Translations under genes and position numbers: made by a program
Notes under the pieces: model-generated
Told to the model about the DNA's origin: nothing
What the model saw: the letters and a program-made list of their open reading frames with translations, nothing else
The model's database searches: none
In this document: positions 8,819 through 19,845 of the stretch, piece by piece
Layout: the number at the start of each line of letters is the position of its first letter
How positions within the stretch are numbered: position 1 is the stretch's first letter
Assembly (NCBI GenBank): GCA_963747835.1
Contig: CAVVGO010000006.1
Span: 1,984,001 to 2,048,000 of the forward strand
Direction: 5' to 3'
DNA: 64,000 nt
DNA from: JAJPKK01 sp963747835
Lineage (GTDB): Bacteria; Pseudomonadota; Alphaproteobacteria; Rhizobiales; Xanthobacteraceae

Positions 8819-9823
8819 TCACTCAGCCCTAGCCCCGCTCCGCCGTACGATGTCCGACCACTTGGTTTCCTCGCGGTCGATATCCGCCGCGTACTGCTCG
8901 GGCGTGCTGGGGAGCGGTTCGGCGCCGTCCGTATCGATGCGGGCCTGCACGTCCGGATCGGCGAGCGCTGTCCGCAGCGCGCCGTTGAGCTTGTCGATGA
9001 TCGGGCGCGGCGTGCCGGCCGGCGCCACGATGCCGTAATGCAGCACTGCCTCGAAGCCCGGGAGGGCCGCTTCCGCAACCGTCGGAACGTCGGGGAACGC
9101 CTTCGAGCGGGTCGGCCCGGTGACGGCGAGCGCGCGGACCTTGCCGTCGCGGACGAGCCCGATCGCCGGCGGCAGTGAGCTGAAATAGAGCGCCACATGG
9201 CCGCCGACGAGGTCGGTCAGGGCCGGTGCGCTGCCTTTGTAGGGGATATGGGTCATCTTGATTTCGGCCATCGCGGCGAGCAACTCGGTGCCGAGATGCA
9301 TACCGCTGCCGCTGCCGGCGGAGGCGAAATTGATCGCGCCCGGTTCCCGCTTGGCGAGTGCGATGAAGTCCTTGAGCGTGGCGACCGGCACCTTGGTGTT
9401 GACGAGGACGACGAGCGGGCTCGTCGCAATGAGGCCGACCGGCGCGAAATCCTTGCGCGGGTCGTAGCCCACATTGGCATAGAGCGTCGTGTCGATCGCA
9501 AGGGTGCCGGTCCCGCCGAGGCCGAGTGTGTAGCCGTCGGGCGTAGCGCGGGCAACCTGGCGGGTCGCGATCGAGCCGCCGGCGCCGCCGCGATTCTCGA
9601 TCACGATCTGCTGGCCGAGCGCCACCCCCATCCGGTCCGCCACCACGCGCGCCATGGCGTCGTTGCCGCCGCCGGGCGTGTAAGGAACGATGAGCGTGAT
9701 CGGCCGGGCCGGATAGTCCCTGGTGGCGGGTTCCTGCGCCGCCGCCATGGCGGCAAAACCGGTCGCCAGCACGGCGAGCGCGAAGCACCGCCTCGGCGCG
9801 ATGAGCCACCCAAAACCTGCCAT
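8819..9823 (-). CDS. Bug-family (TctC-like) substrate-binding protein
   Basis: 334-aa periplasmic receptor. ATG 9823 is chosen because AGGAGGAGA lies about 8 bases upstream and because the signal peptide (residues 1-30, ending AAMAAAQ) begins there. Bug features follow in order: YPARPITLIVPYTPGGGNDA, the IENRGGAGG motif, ATPDGYTLGLG, HIPYKGSAPALTDLVGGHV, and a final YGIVAPAGTPRPIIDKLN. No permease gene is adjacent, which is common for Bug receptors. It is transcribed toward the AbiEii-like pair, and its stop codon lies about 100 bases from that gene's start. Ligand unknown. Confidence 0.92.
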   Translation of the reverse strand: MAGFGWLIAPRRCFALAVLATGFAAMAAAQEPATRDYPARPITLIVPYTPGGGNDAMARVVADRMGVALGQQIVIENRGGAGGSIATRQVARATPDGYTLGLGGTGTLAIDTTLYANVGYDPRKDFAPVGLIATSPLVVLVNTKVPVATLKDFIALAKREPGAINFASAGSGSGMHLGTELLAAMAEIKMTHIPYKGSAPALTDLVGGHVALYFSSLPPAIGLVRDGKVRALAVTGPTRSKAFPDVPTVAEAALPGFEAVLHYGIVAPAGTPRPIIDKLNGALRTALADPDVQARIDTDGAEPLPSTPEQYAADIDREETKWSDIVRRSGARAE

Positions 9824-10061
9824 GATGGGGGTCTCCTCCTGAAGGCGTAGTCGCGAACCTAGCAGCGCCGCGCCGGGGGTGCGATATCCCGCTGACGAAG
9901 ACGCCATTTTTGTTCGCGAAATTCGGGGATAATTGAGAATAAGACGCTGACGCCATAAAATGGGGTCGTCGTACGGTTGAAGACAGGGGGCTTTCGATAT
10001 TAGCGTCGATGATCATTCGATTCGACGCCACATGTTATCCTCGACTGTCGAGCCAACCATG

Positions 10062-13000
10062 ACCCTGCAATTCAGCGAAGACGACCTACTGCATGAATTC
10101 GGTGCAAAAACGGTCGAAAAGGGTGAATTCCTGTGGCTTGACGATCGCGTGCGCCAAGTGGAGGTGTCGGCAGGCGGAGCGCATATCTCCGGCAGCGTTG
10201 CTGGTTCGCGGCCGCAGCCCTATAGCCAGACGATCATGTTGGCTTCGAACGGCCGATCGATAACTATCAAGGGCTATTGCAGCTGTCCGGTCGGTACCAA
10301 TTGCAAACATGTCGCGGCGGTGCTTCTCCAGCACTTGGAACTTTTGGAAATGGACAATGCGTCTCCGGTGACCGCAACGGCTCCGAAGCAGTACGATACT
10401 TCCGGTGTCGCGCAGCAACGACGAAAGTGTCGGCGGTCCGCCCGATGGAGCCACGGGCCGCGCTCTCCCCGCAGGTTACGCATTGGCTCGATCGTCTGGC
10501 GTCCGCAACGGAGTCGGCCGGCCCGATCCGACCGCCCGATCAACCCGAACGATCGGCAGCTTCGCTACGTCCTCAATCACGAGAATTCAACCGGCGGATC
10601 AGCGCTGCCGCGTATCCGTCCGATGACTGTTCGGTTGCGCAAGGATGGCAGCATTGCGGATGAGAAGGAGTACGATCCCGAAAACGTGACACGGCCCAAA
10701 GAGCAGCGCGCGCGTTTTCTCACCGAAGCCGATTGTAACCATCTCAGCGATCTCCTGTGGGCGAAACGCACGCGTGGAAATTTCGGCCAATCGGATATTT
10801 CGCTCGGCCCCGACGCTGTAAGCCTTGCAATTCTTATGGCGCTCGCGCGTTCCGGCCGCCTGCGCTTCGGCGGCCCGTCAGGCCCCGTGATTTGCGAGGG
10901 TCCGGCCCGGCGCGCAGAGGCACGCTGGATAAAGACCGGGCGCAATGAGCAGCGACTGACATTCGTGGCGGCACCACCCGCCGCAGCACCAGTCGGCGAC
11001 ACGGAGAACTGCGGCCGGAGATATCCACCAGAGTCGCTTCGACCATGTGCTTTCGCTCGATCCCCCGCATTATGTCGACCTGACGGCCGGGCAAATCGGG
11101 CGTCCTCGAAACCAACCTCCCGCCGCACATCGCCTTGGAAGTCGCCGGTGCGCCGGCGATCGCAATGTCGCAACTGTCCATCGTGAAGGAAATGATGCGC
11201 CAGCGCGTGTGGAAAATGGCGGCGCCGGCCCAGCTACCCTTGGTACGAAACTTGCCGCTGCCGGACGCGCTAGACACCGTGGAGATAACGCCTGTTACGC
11301 CGGTCCCTCGTCTTGAACTGATGGTGGCTTCGGTTCGCCTGAAATCGAATTACTTCTGGCATCTGAGCGATGCAGGTGGTCGCAAAGCATTTCCTCTGCC
11401 GGTGGCTCGGCTGTCATTCGACTATTGCGGCGAAATCGTTCCTTCGACGTCTCCGATGCAAATGCTCGAGCGGGCCGATGGCGACCGAATGATCCTGACG
11501 CCGCGCGACATGCCGGCCGAACAGAAGGCCAGCAAACGCCTTGCCGGTTTGAGCCTCAAGCCACTCGACAAATTGCCGTTTGACGTCCCGCGCCAGCATG
11601 CCGGCGACTTCACAATCGCGTCGGGCGCCCGCAGTTGACCCGTACGGCGCCGTCAATACCGGCTTCGATGACCCTGCCCGGTTCATCGCCTTTTCGGCCG
11701 ATAGCGTGCCGCTCCTCGTCAAGGAGGGCTGGCAGGTCGCCTTCTCCGACGACTACCCCTATCGCATCGCGGAGGGCGACACCCAGTGGTGGGCCGACCT
11801 CGGCGAGGGATCGGGCATCGACTGGTTCTCCTTCGAACTTGGCATCGAGTTCGAGGGCCATCGGATCAACTTGGTGCCCCACCTCACCGAGATGCTGGCC
11901 AAATTGCCGGCGAAGGTGATCGAGGATGCGGTCGCCGGCGGAGCGGACAACAAATTCGCGATGCTGTGCAACCAGCACAGGCTCTACCATATGTTGGCGG
12001 ACGGTCGTCTGCTGCCATTGCCCGGCGCGCGCCTCGCGCCTTTGCTGAAGGCGCTCTCGGGTTGATCGGACCACGGGGCCAACGCGTAACCAACGACAGA
12101 GTTAAGCTGCATCGTGCCGAGGCAACCGCGCTTGCGGCGTTTGCGGGCGAAGCCGGGGCGGAACTGACATGGGCTGCGAGCGCCAAGCGGCTGGTCGAAC
12201 TTGGCAACAGCCTGCGCCGTGGCCGCGGCCTCGTCGCGCTGGCACCGGCTGCATCGTTCCGCGGCAAGCTTCGCCCCTATCAGTCCGAGGGACTGGCATG
12301 GCTCGATTTCCTGCGCGACGCGGCGTTCGGCGGGGTGCTGGCCGACGATATGGGGCTGGGAAAGACCGTGCAGGCGCTTGCGTTCCTGGCGGGCGAGAAA
12401 GAGCACGGACGGCTGACCAAGCCCGCGCTCATCGTTTGTCCCACGAGCGTCCTTCCGAACTGGCTGAGCGAGGCGAAACAGTTCGCGCCCGGGCTTGCCG
12501 TATTGCCGCTTCGGGGGATCGATCGCCGGGAATCGTTTGCAGCTATCCCGAACAACGATCTCGTGATCACCACCTATCCGTTGCTGGCCCGTGACCACGA
12601 GGTACTGCTTGCGCATGAATTCCACGCTGCGATCCTCGACGAAGCGCAGGCGATCAAGAACCCGAAGGCCACTGTGTCGGGCATTGCCCATCGCATCAAC
12701 GCGCGCCATCGCTTTGCCCTGACTGGCACGCCGATCGAGAACAATCTTGGCGAGGTGTGGTCGCTTTTTGAATTCCTGAACCCCGGTCTGCTCGGCGACG
12801 AAACGACGTTCCGCCGGACCTTGCGCATCCCAATCGAAAAGCACGGCGATGCCGGAGCCCAGGCGTTCTTGTCCCGGCGACTCAAGCCGTTCATGCTGCG
12901 CCGGACCAAGGAAGAAGTGGCCAAGGAATTGCCGCCCAAGACCGAAATCATCGAGCTTATCCGGCTCGAGGGTGCGCAGCGTGATCTCTACGAGACGGTG

Positions 13001-13691
13001 CGTTCCTTGATGCACGCCAAGGTGCGCGACGAAATCGCGCGCAAGGGCCTCGCCAAGAGCCACATCGTATTTCTCGACGCATTGCTGAAGTTGCGCCAGA
13101 TATGCTGCGATCCACGCCTTTTGAAATTGCCGCAAGCGAGGCACGTGAAGAGGCTCAGCCAAGTTCGAGCGGCTGATGGAAATGATCCCCGAACTTGTCA
13201 GCGAGGGACGACGCATCCTGTTATTCTCGCAATTCACCAGCATGCTGGCACTGATCGAGGAGGGGATCGCGCCGCTCAAAATTCCTTACGTGATGCTGAC
13301 AGGCGATACGGTCGACCGAACGACGCCGGTCCGCAAGTTCCAGACCGGTAAGGTGCCGCTGTTCCTCCTGAGCCTGAAGGCCGGCGGTACCGGCCTCAAT
13401 CTCACGGCGGCCGATACGGTGATCCACTATGATCCCTGGTGGAACCCGGCGGTCGAAAACCAGGCAACTGACCGCGCCCACCGCATCGGCCAGGACAAGC
13501 CGGTGTTCGTCTACAAGCTCATCGTCCGAGGAAGGTATCGAAGGCGCGATCGAACTGTTGAAATCCCGCAAAGCCGCGCTTGCCGAGGCGCTGTTCGCCA
13601 ACGCGGCAAAACGCCGCTCGACCTGACCGAGGCTGATATTTCCGCACTGTTCGCCCCGCTCGACCACAAGCCCAATCGACGCGCCGCGTAA
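10062..13691 (+). pseudogene. SWI2/SNF2-family DEAD/DEAH helicase with SWIM zinc finger, multiply frameshifted
   Basis: Remains of a ~1,200-codon SNF2 ATPase. A SWIM finger lies at ~10270-10330 (CSCPVGTNCKH). The helicase core starts near 12270: GVLADDMGLGKTVQALAF (Walker A), ILDEAQAIKN (motif II), ALTGTPIENNLGEVW (III), LLFSQFTSM and SLKAGGTGLNLTAADTVIHY (V), then ATDRAHRIGQ (VI). These pieces lie in different frames. Switches are needed near 10400, 10550, 11000, 11640, 12060, 13155, 13525 and 13600. All helicase motifs are still recognisable and little coding sequence seems missing, so the damage is recent or artefactual. The family remodels protein-nucleic acid complexes and is often found in defence or DNA-repair loci. 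Confidence 0.85.
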
Positions 13692-13737
13692 GCTGCGAGC
13701 AAAAATGCGGCGGCCACGGAACAACAGGCTCAAGAGG

Positions 13738-13847
13738 TGAGCCGCCGCCGTGGTGGCAAAACCGGTCGCCACCGGGCCCGTCGCCATGGCGAGCGTGAAA
13801 CGCCGCCTCGGCGCCACGAGCCAGTCACAACGCCCCGTGGCAGGCAT
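13738..13847 (-). pseudogene. 5' remnant of a Bug-family gene (signal peptide only)
   Basis: Read leftward from ATG 13847 the sequence encodes a signal peptide with WLVAPRRRFTLAMATGP and VATGFATTAAA, then stops making sense next to the SNF2 end. It is clearly related to the start of the Bug gene at 9823 (WLIAPRRCFALAVLATGFA). At DNA level the two share the 16-base block ggcaaaaccggtcgcc and several flanking matches, including sequence upstream of the start. So the SNF2 gene lies between one whole Bug gene and a truncated copy of the same 5' end. This points to duplication followed by deletion or insertion. Confidence 0.6.
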
Positions 13848-13969
13848 CTGCTCTTGCTGGCTTTGCGGCGAACCTGGCGGCGCCATGCCGGAGGCGCGGC
13901 CCTTGTATTCTTTTCGTTGGCGCTTCCGGCCTGATACAAGGTGCCGCGTTTGAAGCCGGGAGTGCGTTG

Positions 13970-16317
13970 ATGGGAGCGAAGCAGTTCGGGGCAAGGGTCG
14001 CGCGGATCGAGGATCCGGCCCTGCTGACCGGGGGCGCGCGCTACGTCGATGACATCCGCCTGCTGGGCGTCCTCCAAGCGTGTTTCGTTCGCAGCCCGCA
14101 TCCCCATGCGCGTATCAACGGGATCGATGCGGCGGCGGCGCGGACCATGCCGGGGGTGCATGCGGTGCTGACCGCCGACGACATGCCTGGCCGGCTCGCG
14201 ACCGATCCGATCCCGACCCCGGTGCCGAACCCAGCCATCACGGCGATGCGCACCCAACTCGCGCTGGCGCGGGACGAGGTCTGCTATGTCGGCGAGATCG
14301 TCGCGGTCGTGATCGCGGACAATCGATACGTTGCCGAAGACGCCGCCGCCGCGGTGTCCGTCACCTATGAGCCGCTCGCGGCGGTGAGCGATTGCCGCGA
14401 TGCGGTCGCGCCCGGCGCGGCGCGGTCGCACCGTGATCTCACCACCAATGTGGCGGCCTATGTGCCGATGAGTTACGGCGACGCCGACCACGCCTTTGCG
14501 ACGGCCGACCACGTGTTCGAGGAGGAGATTTTCCAGCACCGCGGCGGCGCCATGACGCTCGAGGGTCGCGCCGTACTGGCAAGCGACGACCCCGCGACCG
14601 GCCTCCTCACCGTGTGGTCGGCGACGCAGACGCCGCATATCTGCCGCAGCACGATTTCGGACCTGCTCTGCCGCGAGCTCGAATCCGTGCGGGTGATCGC
14701 GCCTTTCGTCGGCGGCGGGTTCGGCACCAAGGCGCCGTTCTACCCGAGGAAATCGTGATCCCGGTCGCAGCCATCAAGCTCGGCCGGCCGGTGAAATGGA
14801 CCGAGGACCGGCGCGAGCACTTCCTCTCCGCCACCCAGGAGCGCGACCAGTTGTGGAAGGTCGCGATCGCGGTCGACCGCGAAGGTAAAATCCTCGGCCT
14901 GCGCGGCACATGATCCACGACAACGGCGCCTATCTGCCGTGGGGCATCATCGCGCCCTATATCGCGGCGACGACGTTCCCGGACCCTATGTGGTGCCGTC
15001 ATTCCGGTTCGAGACCGGGTGGTGCTGACCAACCGGGTGCCGACCACGGTGGTGCGCGGCGCCGGCCGGCCGCAGGCGGTGTTCGCCATGGAGCGGCTGA
15101 TGGATCGCGTCGCCCGCGAACTGAAAATCGACCGTGCCGAGTTGCGCCGGCGCAACATGATCCGGCCGGAGCAGATGCCCTACAACGTCGGGCTGGTGTT
15201 CCGCGACGGCAAGCCGCTCGTCTATGCGGGCGGCGATTTTCCAAAGAGCCAGACCCGCGCCATGGCGCTGTCCGATTACAACGGCTTCCGTACCCGCCAG
15301 GCGAACGCCCGGGCGGCCGGGCGCTATCTCGGCATCGGCATCGGCAACTACGTCGAAGGCACCGGGCTCGGGCCGTTCGAGGGCGTCACGGTGCGGATCA
15401 TGCCGAGCGGCAAGGTCGCGGTCGCGACCGGCGCCACCACGCAGGGGCAGGGCACCCACACGACGCTCGCCCAGATCGTCGCCGACCGGCTCGGCTGCCG
15501 GATGGAGGACATCATCATGACGGTGGGAGACACCAACGCCATCAGCCAGGGCGTCGGCGCCTTCGCGAGCCGGCAGGCCATCAACGCCGGCAACTCGGCC
15601 ATGATGGCGGGCGAGGACGTGAAACGGCAGGTCATCGCGCTTGCGGCCCGCGCGCTCGGCGTTGCCGAAAACGACATCGACGTCGAGGACAGCCGCGCCG
15701 TCGCCCGCGGCGGCAACAAGCCGGTCCTCACCTTCAGCGAGCTTGCCCGCCTCGCCCAGGGCATGCCGGGATTTTCGATGGCGGCGGGCCAGAGACCCGG
15801 CCTCGAGCACACCGCCTATTTCACCCCGTCGCAGGCGTCCTATTGCAACGGCACCCATGTGGTGGAGCTGGAAGTCGATCCGATGACCGGCGGCGTCACC
15901 ATCGTCAAATACGTGGTCGGCCACGACAGCGGCGTCATCATCAATCCGATGATCGTCGACGGCCAGGTCCAGGGCGGGGTCGCCCACGGCATCGGCAATG
16001 CGTTGTTCGAATACATGAAATACGACGCCGGCGGCCAGCCGCTCACCACCTCGTTCGCGGATTACCTGCTGCCGGCCTCGACCGACGTGCCGGCCTGCGT
16101 CATCGAGCACGTCGAAACCCCGAACCCGCTCAATCCGCTCGGCGTCAAGGGCGCCGGCGAGGGCGGCACCATCCCAGCCCCTGCCGCCATCGTGGCGGCG
16201 ATCGAGGACGCGCTGTCGCCGTTCGGGGTCCATTTCGCCGAAATGCCGCTGACGCCGGACCGTATCGTCGCGGTCCTGCAAGCGGCCGGCGCCTATGAGA
16301 AACTTCTGCACGCATGA
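13970..16317 (+). pseudogene. xanthine dehydrogenase / CoxL-type molybdenum hydroxylase large subunit, frameshifted
   Basis: Molybdopterin-binding subunit of an aldehyde oxidase/xanthine dehydrogenase-type hydroxylase of ~780 codons. The N-terminal part (13970-14750) has the entry domain (VARIEDPALLTGGARYVDDI) and HICRSTISDLLC. The C-terminal part (15019-16317) has RGAGRPQAVFAMERLMD, GATTQGQGTHTT and the catalytic-glutamate motif GVKGAGEGGT. The frame changes near 14750, 14910 and 15000. Partner iron-sulfur and FAD subunits are not adjacent, which is unusual for this family. The following enoyl-CoA hydratase and UbiD/UbiX genes suggest hydroxylation and decarboxylation of an aromatic acid or its CoA ester. 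Whether the breaks are real decides if the pathway works. Confidence 0.85.
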
Positions 16318-16366
16318 TGGGGCGCCGTACCGGTTCCCATGAGATCGAATTGAAGGAAGGAAGACC

Positions 16367-17080
16367 ATGAGCGCAATCAAATCGGCTAGCGCCGGAGCGG
16401 TGGCAACCCTCACCATCGACCGTGCGGCGGAAGGCAATATGCTGACCGTCGAGATGGTCGGGGAGTTGTCGGCCGCCTTCCGTGCTGCCGGGCGCAGCGA
16501 CGCCAAAGTGATCGTGCTGCGCGCGAACGGCCCGGACTTCTGCCGCGGCCGATCGCCCGGCGCGCCGGCGCCGACCGCGATGAAAATGCGCGCGGCCGTC
16601 TGCGACCCGATCCTCGATGTCTATGACGCCATTGCGGGCGTGCGGCAGCCGGTCGTCGCGGTGGTGCAGGGCAGGGCCCACGGCTTCGGCACCGCCGTGT
16701 CGGGCGCCTGCGATCTCACCATCGCGGCCGACAATGCCCGCTTTCGCCTGCCCGAGATGGAAAAAGACCTGCCGCCGACGCTCGCGATCTCGGCCCTGAT
16801 GCCGCGGGTGCCGCGCAAGGCGCTCACCTACCTCGTTTATTCCATGGAGGAGATCGACGCCCACGCGGCGCTGCAACTCGGCATCGTCAGCACCGTCGCA
16901 CCGCTCGGCGAACTCGACTACGCGCTTGACAAGCTCGTCGCCGCCATGACGGGGCGCTCGCCCGAGGCGCTTAACGCCGTTAAGGACTATTTTCGCGTTG
17001 CGCCCTATATGGAGCCGCGCGGTGCCGCCGACTACGGGGCCAACCTCCTGGCCGCGGTGCTGTCGTCGGCGGGAAAGTGA
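16367..17080 (+). CDS. enoyl-CoA hydratase/isomerase family protein
   Basis: 237-aa crotonase-fold protein preceded by GGAAGGAAG. It has the crotonase pattern of VIVLRANGPDFCRGRSPG (first oxyanion-hole strand) and VVAVVQGRAHGFGTAVSGACDLTIAA (second oxyanion-hole glycine region). The two usual hydratase glutamates are not obvious: the region reads MEKDLPPTLAISALM where hydratases have GL.P..GGT. The reaction may therefore be isomerisation, hydrolysis or ring cleavage rather than plain hydration. It sits between the molybdenum hydroxylase and the UbiD/UbiX pair, with GTGA overlap to the next gene, so it belongs to that putative operon. Confidence 0.85.
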   Translation: MSAIKSASAGAVATLTIDRAAEGNMLTVEMVGELSAAFRAAGRSDAKVIVLRANGPDFCRGRSPGAPAPTAMKMRAAVCDPILDVYDAIAGVRQPVVAVVQGRAHGFGTAVSGACDLTIAADNARFRLPEMEKDLPPTLAISALMPRVPRKALTYLVYSMEEIDAHAALQLGIVSTVAPLGELDYALDKLVAAMTGRSPEALNAVKDYFRVAPYMEPRGAADYGANLLAAVLSSAGK

Positions 17081-17082
17081 GC

Positions 17083-17617
17083 ATGGCGTCCACGCTGACA
17101 CGAAGCGGACAGAGGCTCGCCGTTCTGGCGGTTCTCGCTCGGATTCTATCGGCGGCCGGGCGTCGCCGAAGCCTGCATCGCGCTGCAGGACGGCTGCGGC
17201 GTCGACGTCAACATCCTGCTGTTTTTCCTGTGGCTCGCCACCGCGAAGCGACGCGTCGCGGACGCCGATGCACAGGCGGTATGCGCCAAGGCCGGCGCCT
17301 GGCGGGACGATGTGGTGGTGCCGCTGCGCACGCTGCGGCGCAGGCTCAAGGATGGCTCCGACCTCGGTGGAGCATGGCACCGCGAAGTGTTCCGCACCCG
17401 GATCAAGGCGATCGAGCTCGAGGCCGAGCGGCTGCAGCAGGAGGCACTGTTCGGGCTCGCGGCCGGCCTCGCCACCACAGCCGCGCCATCGGTCGAGGCC
17501 GCGGCTCGCGCCAACGTCGCGGCCTATGAGCAGCGCGATGGCGCGTGCCCTTCCGCCTGCCGCGGTGAGGGTGCTGCTCGCCGCCTTGCCGGCGACGGCC
17601 CCGGAAGGCGGCCCTGA
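17083..17617 (+). pseudogene. TIGR02444 (DUF2390) family protein, frameshifted
   Basis: Small alpha-helical protein of unknown function, about 177 codons. The diagnostic stretch is FYRRPGVAEACIALQDGCGV followed by DVNILLFFLWLATAKRR; this places it in the TIGR02444 family. That stretch is in a different frame from the start at ATG 17083; the switch is near 17116. The C-terminal segment (17530-17617) may carry compensating changes. The stop and the next gene's start share bases (TGATG at 17615-17619). I know no function for this family that would explain its place in a decarboxylase operon. Confidence 0.65.
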
Positions 17618-19265
17618 TGCACTCTCCCGCCGCCTCGCGGCTACGCCGACCTGCACGAGCATCTCGACTGCTTGACCGCGCCGGGCTGCTCTATCGCATC
17701 GATGCGCCGGTGAACAAGGACACCGAGATGCATCCGCTGGTGCGCTGGCAGTTCCGCGGCGGCATCGCCGAGAGGGACCGCAAGGCGTTCCTGTTCACCA
17801 ACATCGTCGACTCGCGCGGCCGGCGCTACGACATCCCTGTGGCGGTCGGAGCATTCGCCGCCAACCCGACCATCTACCGCATCGGCATGAACGTCGCGAG
17901 GCATCGAGGACATCGGCCCGCGCTGGGAGCACGCTATTGCCAATCCGATCGCCGCCGCGCCTCGTCGAGACATGCGCCATGCCAGGACATCATCATCACC
18001 GGCCGCGATCTCGACGGTCGCCGGCAACGGCCTCGAAGCCTTGCCGATCCCGATCTCGACGCCTGGCTTCGATGCCGGCCCCTATCTCACCGCGACCTGC
18101 GTCATCACCCGCGATCCCGAAACCGGCATCGCCAACATCGGCACCTACCGCGGCCATCTTAAATCGCGCAACCCGGCTCGGCATGATGACGCTCGCCAAT
18201 GCGCGCGCCGGCGGCTTCGAGCATTGGAAGAAATACCAGGCGCGGGGCGAGCGGATGCCGGTCGCGATCGTGGTCGGCTGCCCGCCGGTGGTCGCCTTCC
18301 AGGGGCCGCAGAAGCTGCACCACGGGATCGACGAAATGACGATTGCGGGCGGCCTCGCGGGCGCGCCCATCAACGTGGTCCGCGCCCGCACCGTCGATCT
18401 CATGGTGCCGGCGGAAGCCGAGGTCGTCATCGAGGGCTATGTCGATCCGGACTATCTGGAGCCCGAGGGGCCGTTCGGAGAATCCCACGGCTATGTGGCG
18501 CTGGAGGACTACAACCTCGTGATGGATGTCACCGCGATCACGCGGCGCCGCAACGCCATCCTCACGTCGATCATCAGCCAGGTCACGCCGAGCGAATCGA
18601 GCGTGGTCAAGCGCATGGCCTACGAGCCGATGTTCCTCGCCCATCTGCGCGACACGCTCGCCATCAAGGGGATCAAGCGGGTCGTCATGCACGAGCCGCT
18701 CACCAACCTGCGCAAGTTCGTGATCTTGCAATTCGCGGCCGGCAGCCCCCGTTCGGAGGTCTGGCGGGCGCTCAACGGGGCGTTGACGCTGCAGGCGATC
18801 GTCGGCAAGTTCGTCGTCGCGGTCGACGAGGACATCGATCCCGAAAATGCCGACGCGATCTTCTGGGCGATGTCCTATCGCTGCAATCCCATCAGGGACA
18901 CCCATGTGGTGCCATTCCGCGATCCCGGCCACGGTCCGCGCACCAGCGAAGCCGAGCCCGATTCCGCGATGCTGATCGACGCCACCATGAAGCAGAAGAT
19001 GCCGCCGCTCGCGCTTCCCAAGCGCGAATACATGGAGAACGCCAAGGCCCTGTGGGAGCGCCTCGGCCTGCCGGCGCTGCGTCCCGAAATGCCGTGGTTC
19101 GGCTATTCGCTCGGCGACTGGAACGAGACATGGGACCACAACGCCGACGAGGCCGCGCAATCGCGCTGGATGGACCGCAGCGAATCCTATCGGCAACGCC
19201 GCCGCCGCGGCATCGCGCCCAATACGCCAAGCCGCATCATCGAAGGAATGAAGGATGACGACTGA
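17617..19265 (+). pseudogene. UbiD-family (prFMN-dependent) decarboxylase, frameshifted copy
   Basis: UbiD enzymes decarboxylate aromatic or alpha,beta-unsaturated acids using prenylated FMN made by UbiX, which is encoded immediately downstream. Fragments line up with the intact paralogue at 25665-27350: VNKDTEMHPLVRWQF, IPVAVGAFAANPTIYRIGMN, then from ~18180 to the stop one clean frame with LEPEGPFGESHGYVALED (the catalytic glutamates), SIISQVTPSESSVVKRMAYE and GLPALRPEMPWFGYSLG. Frame switches fall near 17670, 17890, 17960, 18000 and 18170. The last four bases overlap the ubiX start (ATGACGACTGA). The 3' two-thirds are intact, so the damage is confined to the first ~550 bases. Confidence 0.85.
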
Positions 19266-19845
19266 AACCCCGCGCCGGCTCATCGTCGGCATTTCCGGCG
19301 CGTCCGGCACCGTCTACGGCATCCGCATGCTGGAGCTCTTACGCGGCACCGACATCGAGACCCACTTGGTGATGAGCAAATCGGCCGAGTTGACCCTTGC
19401 CTACGAGACCGATTACAAGACCAAGGACATCCGCGCGCTTGCGACCGTCAACCATCCCAACACCGACATCGGGGCGACGATCTCGTCGGGCTCGTTCCGC
19501 ACCATGGGCATGGTGGTGGCGCCGTGCTCGATCAAGAGCATGAGCGAGATCGCGACCGGGGTCACGAGCACGCTGCTGTCGCGCGCCGCCGATGTGGTGC
19601 TCAAGGAACGCCGGAGGCTGGTGCTCGCCGTGCGCGAGACGCCGCTCCACGGTGGCCATCTGCGTACCATGACGCAGCTTGCCGACATGGGCGCCATCAT
19701 CGCGCCGATCATGCCGGCCTTCTACAACCGGCCGAAGACCGTCGACGACATCATCAATCACACCGTCGGCCGCCTGCTCGACCTGTTCGGCATCGACAAT
19801 TCCGCCGTGAAGCGCTGGCAAGGCGGCCGTGACGTGGAGTTGTGA
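19255..19845 (+). CDS. ubiX: UbiX-family flavin prenyltransferase
   Basis: 196-aa flavoprotein that prenylates FMN to give prFMN, the cofactor of UbiD decarboxylases. The N-terminal RRLIVGISGASGTVYGIRML loop binds FMN phosphate. MVVAPCSIKSMSEIATGV is the conserved mid-protein segment, and RRLVLAVRETPLHGGHLRTM matches the family's substrate region. The C-terminus has the conserved IDNSAVKRWQG. It overlaps the upstream ubiD gene by 11 bases, so the two are translationally coupled. It is the only UbiX in the window and may serve both UbiD paralogues. Confidence 0.93.
   Translation: MTTETPRRLIVGISGASGTVYGIRMLELLRGTDIETHLVMSKSAELTLAYETDYKTKDIRALATVNHPNTDIGATISSGSFRTMGMVVAPCSIKSMSEIATGVTSTLLSRAADVVLKERRRLVLAVRETPLHGGHLRTMTQLADMGAIIAPIMPAFYNRPKTVDDIINHTVGRLLDLFGIDNSAVKRWQGGRDVEL

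Noticed and set aside
9897..10061. Possible regulatory RNA or promoter before the SNF2 gene
   Set aside because: AT-richer than its surroundings, but I found no convincing promoter pair, hairpin or conserved RNA motif.
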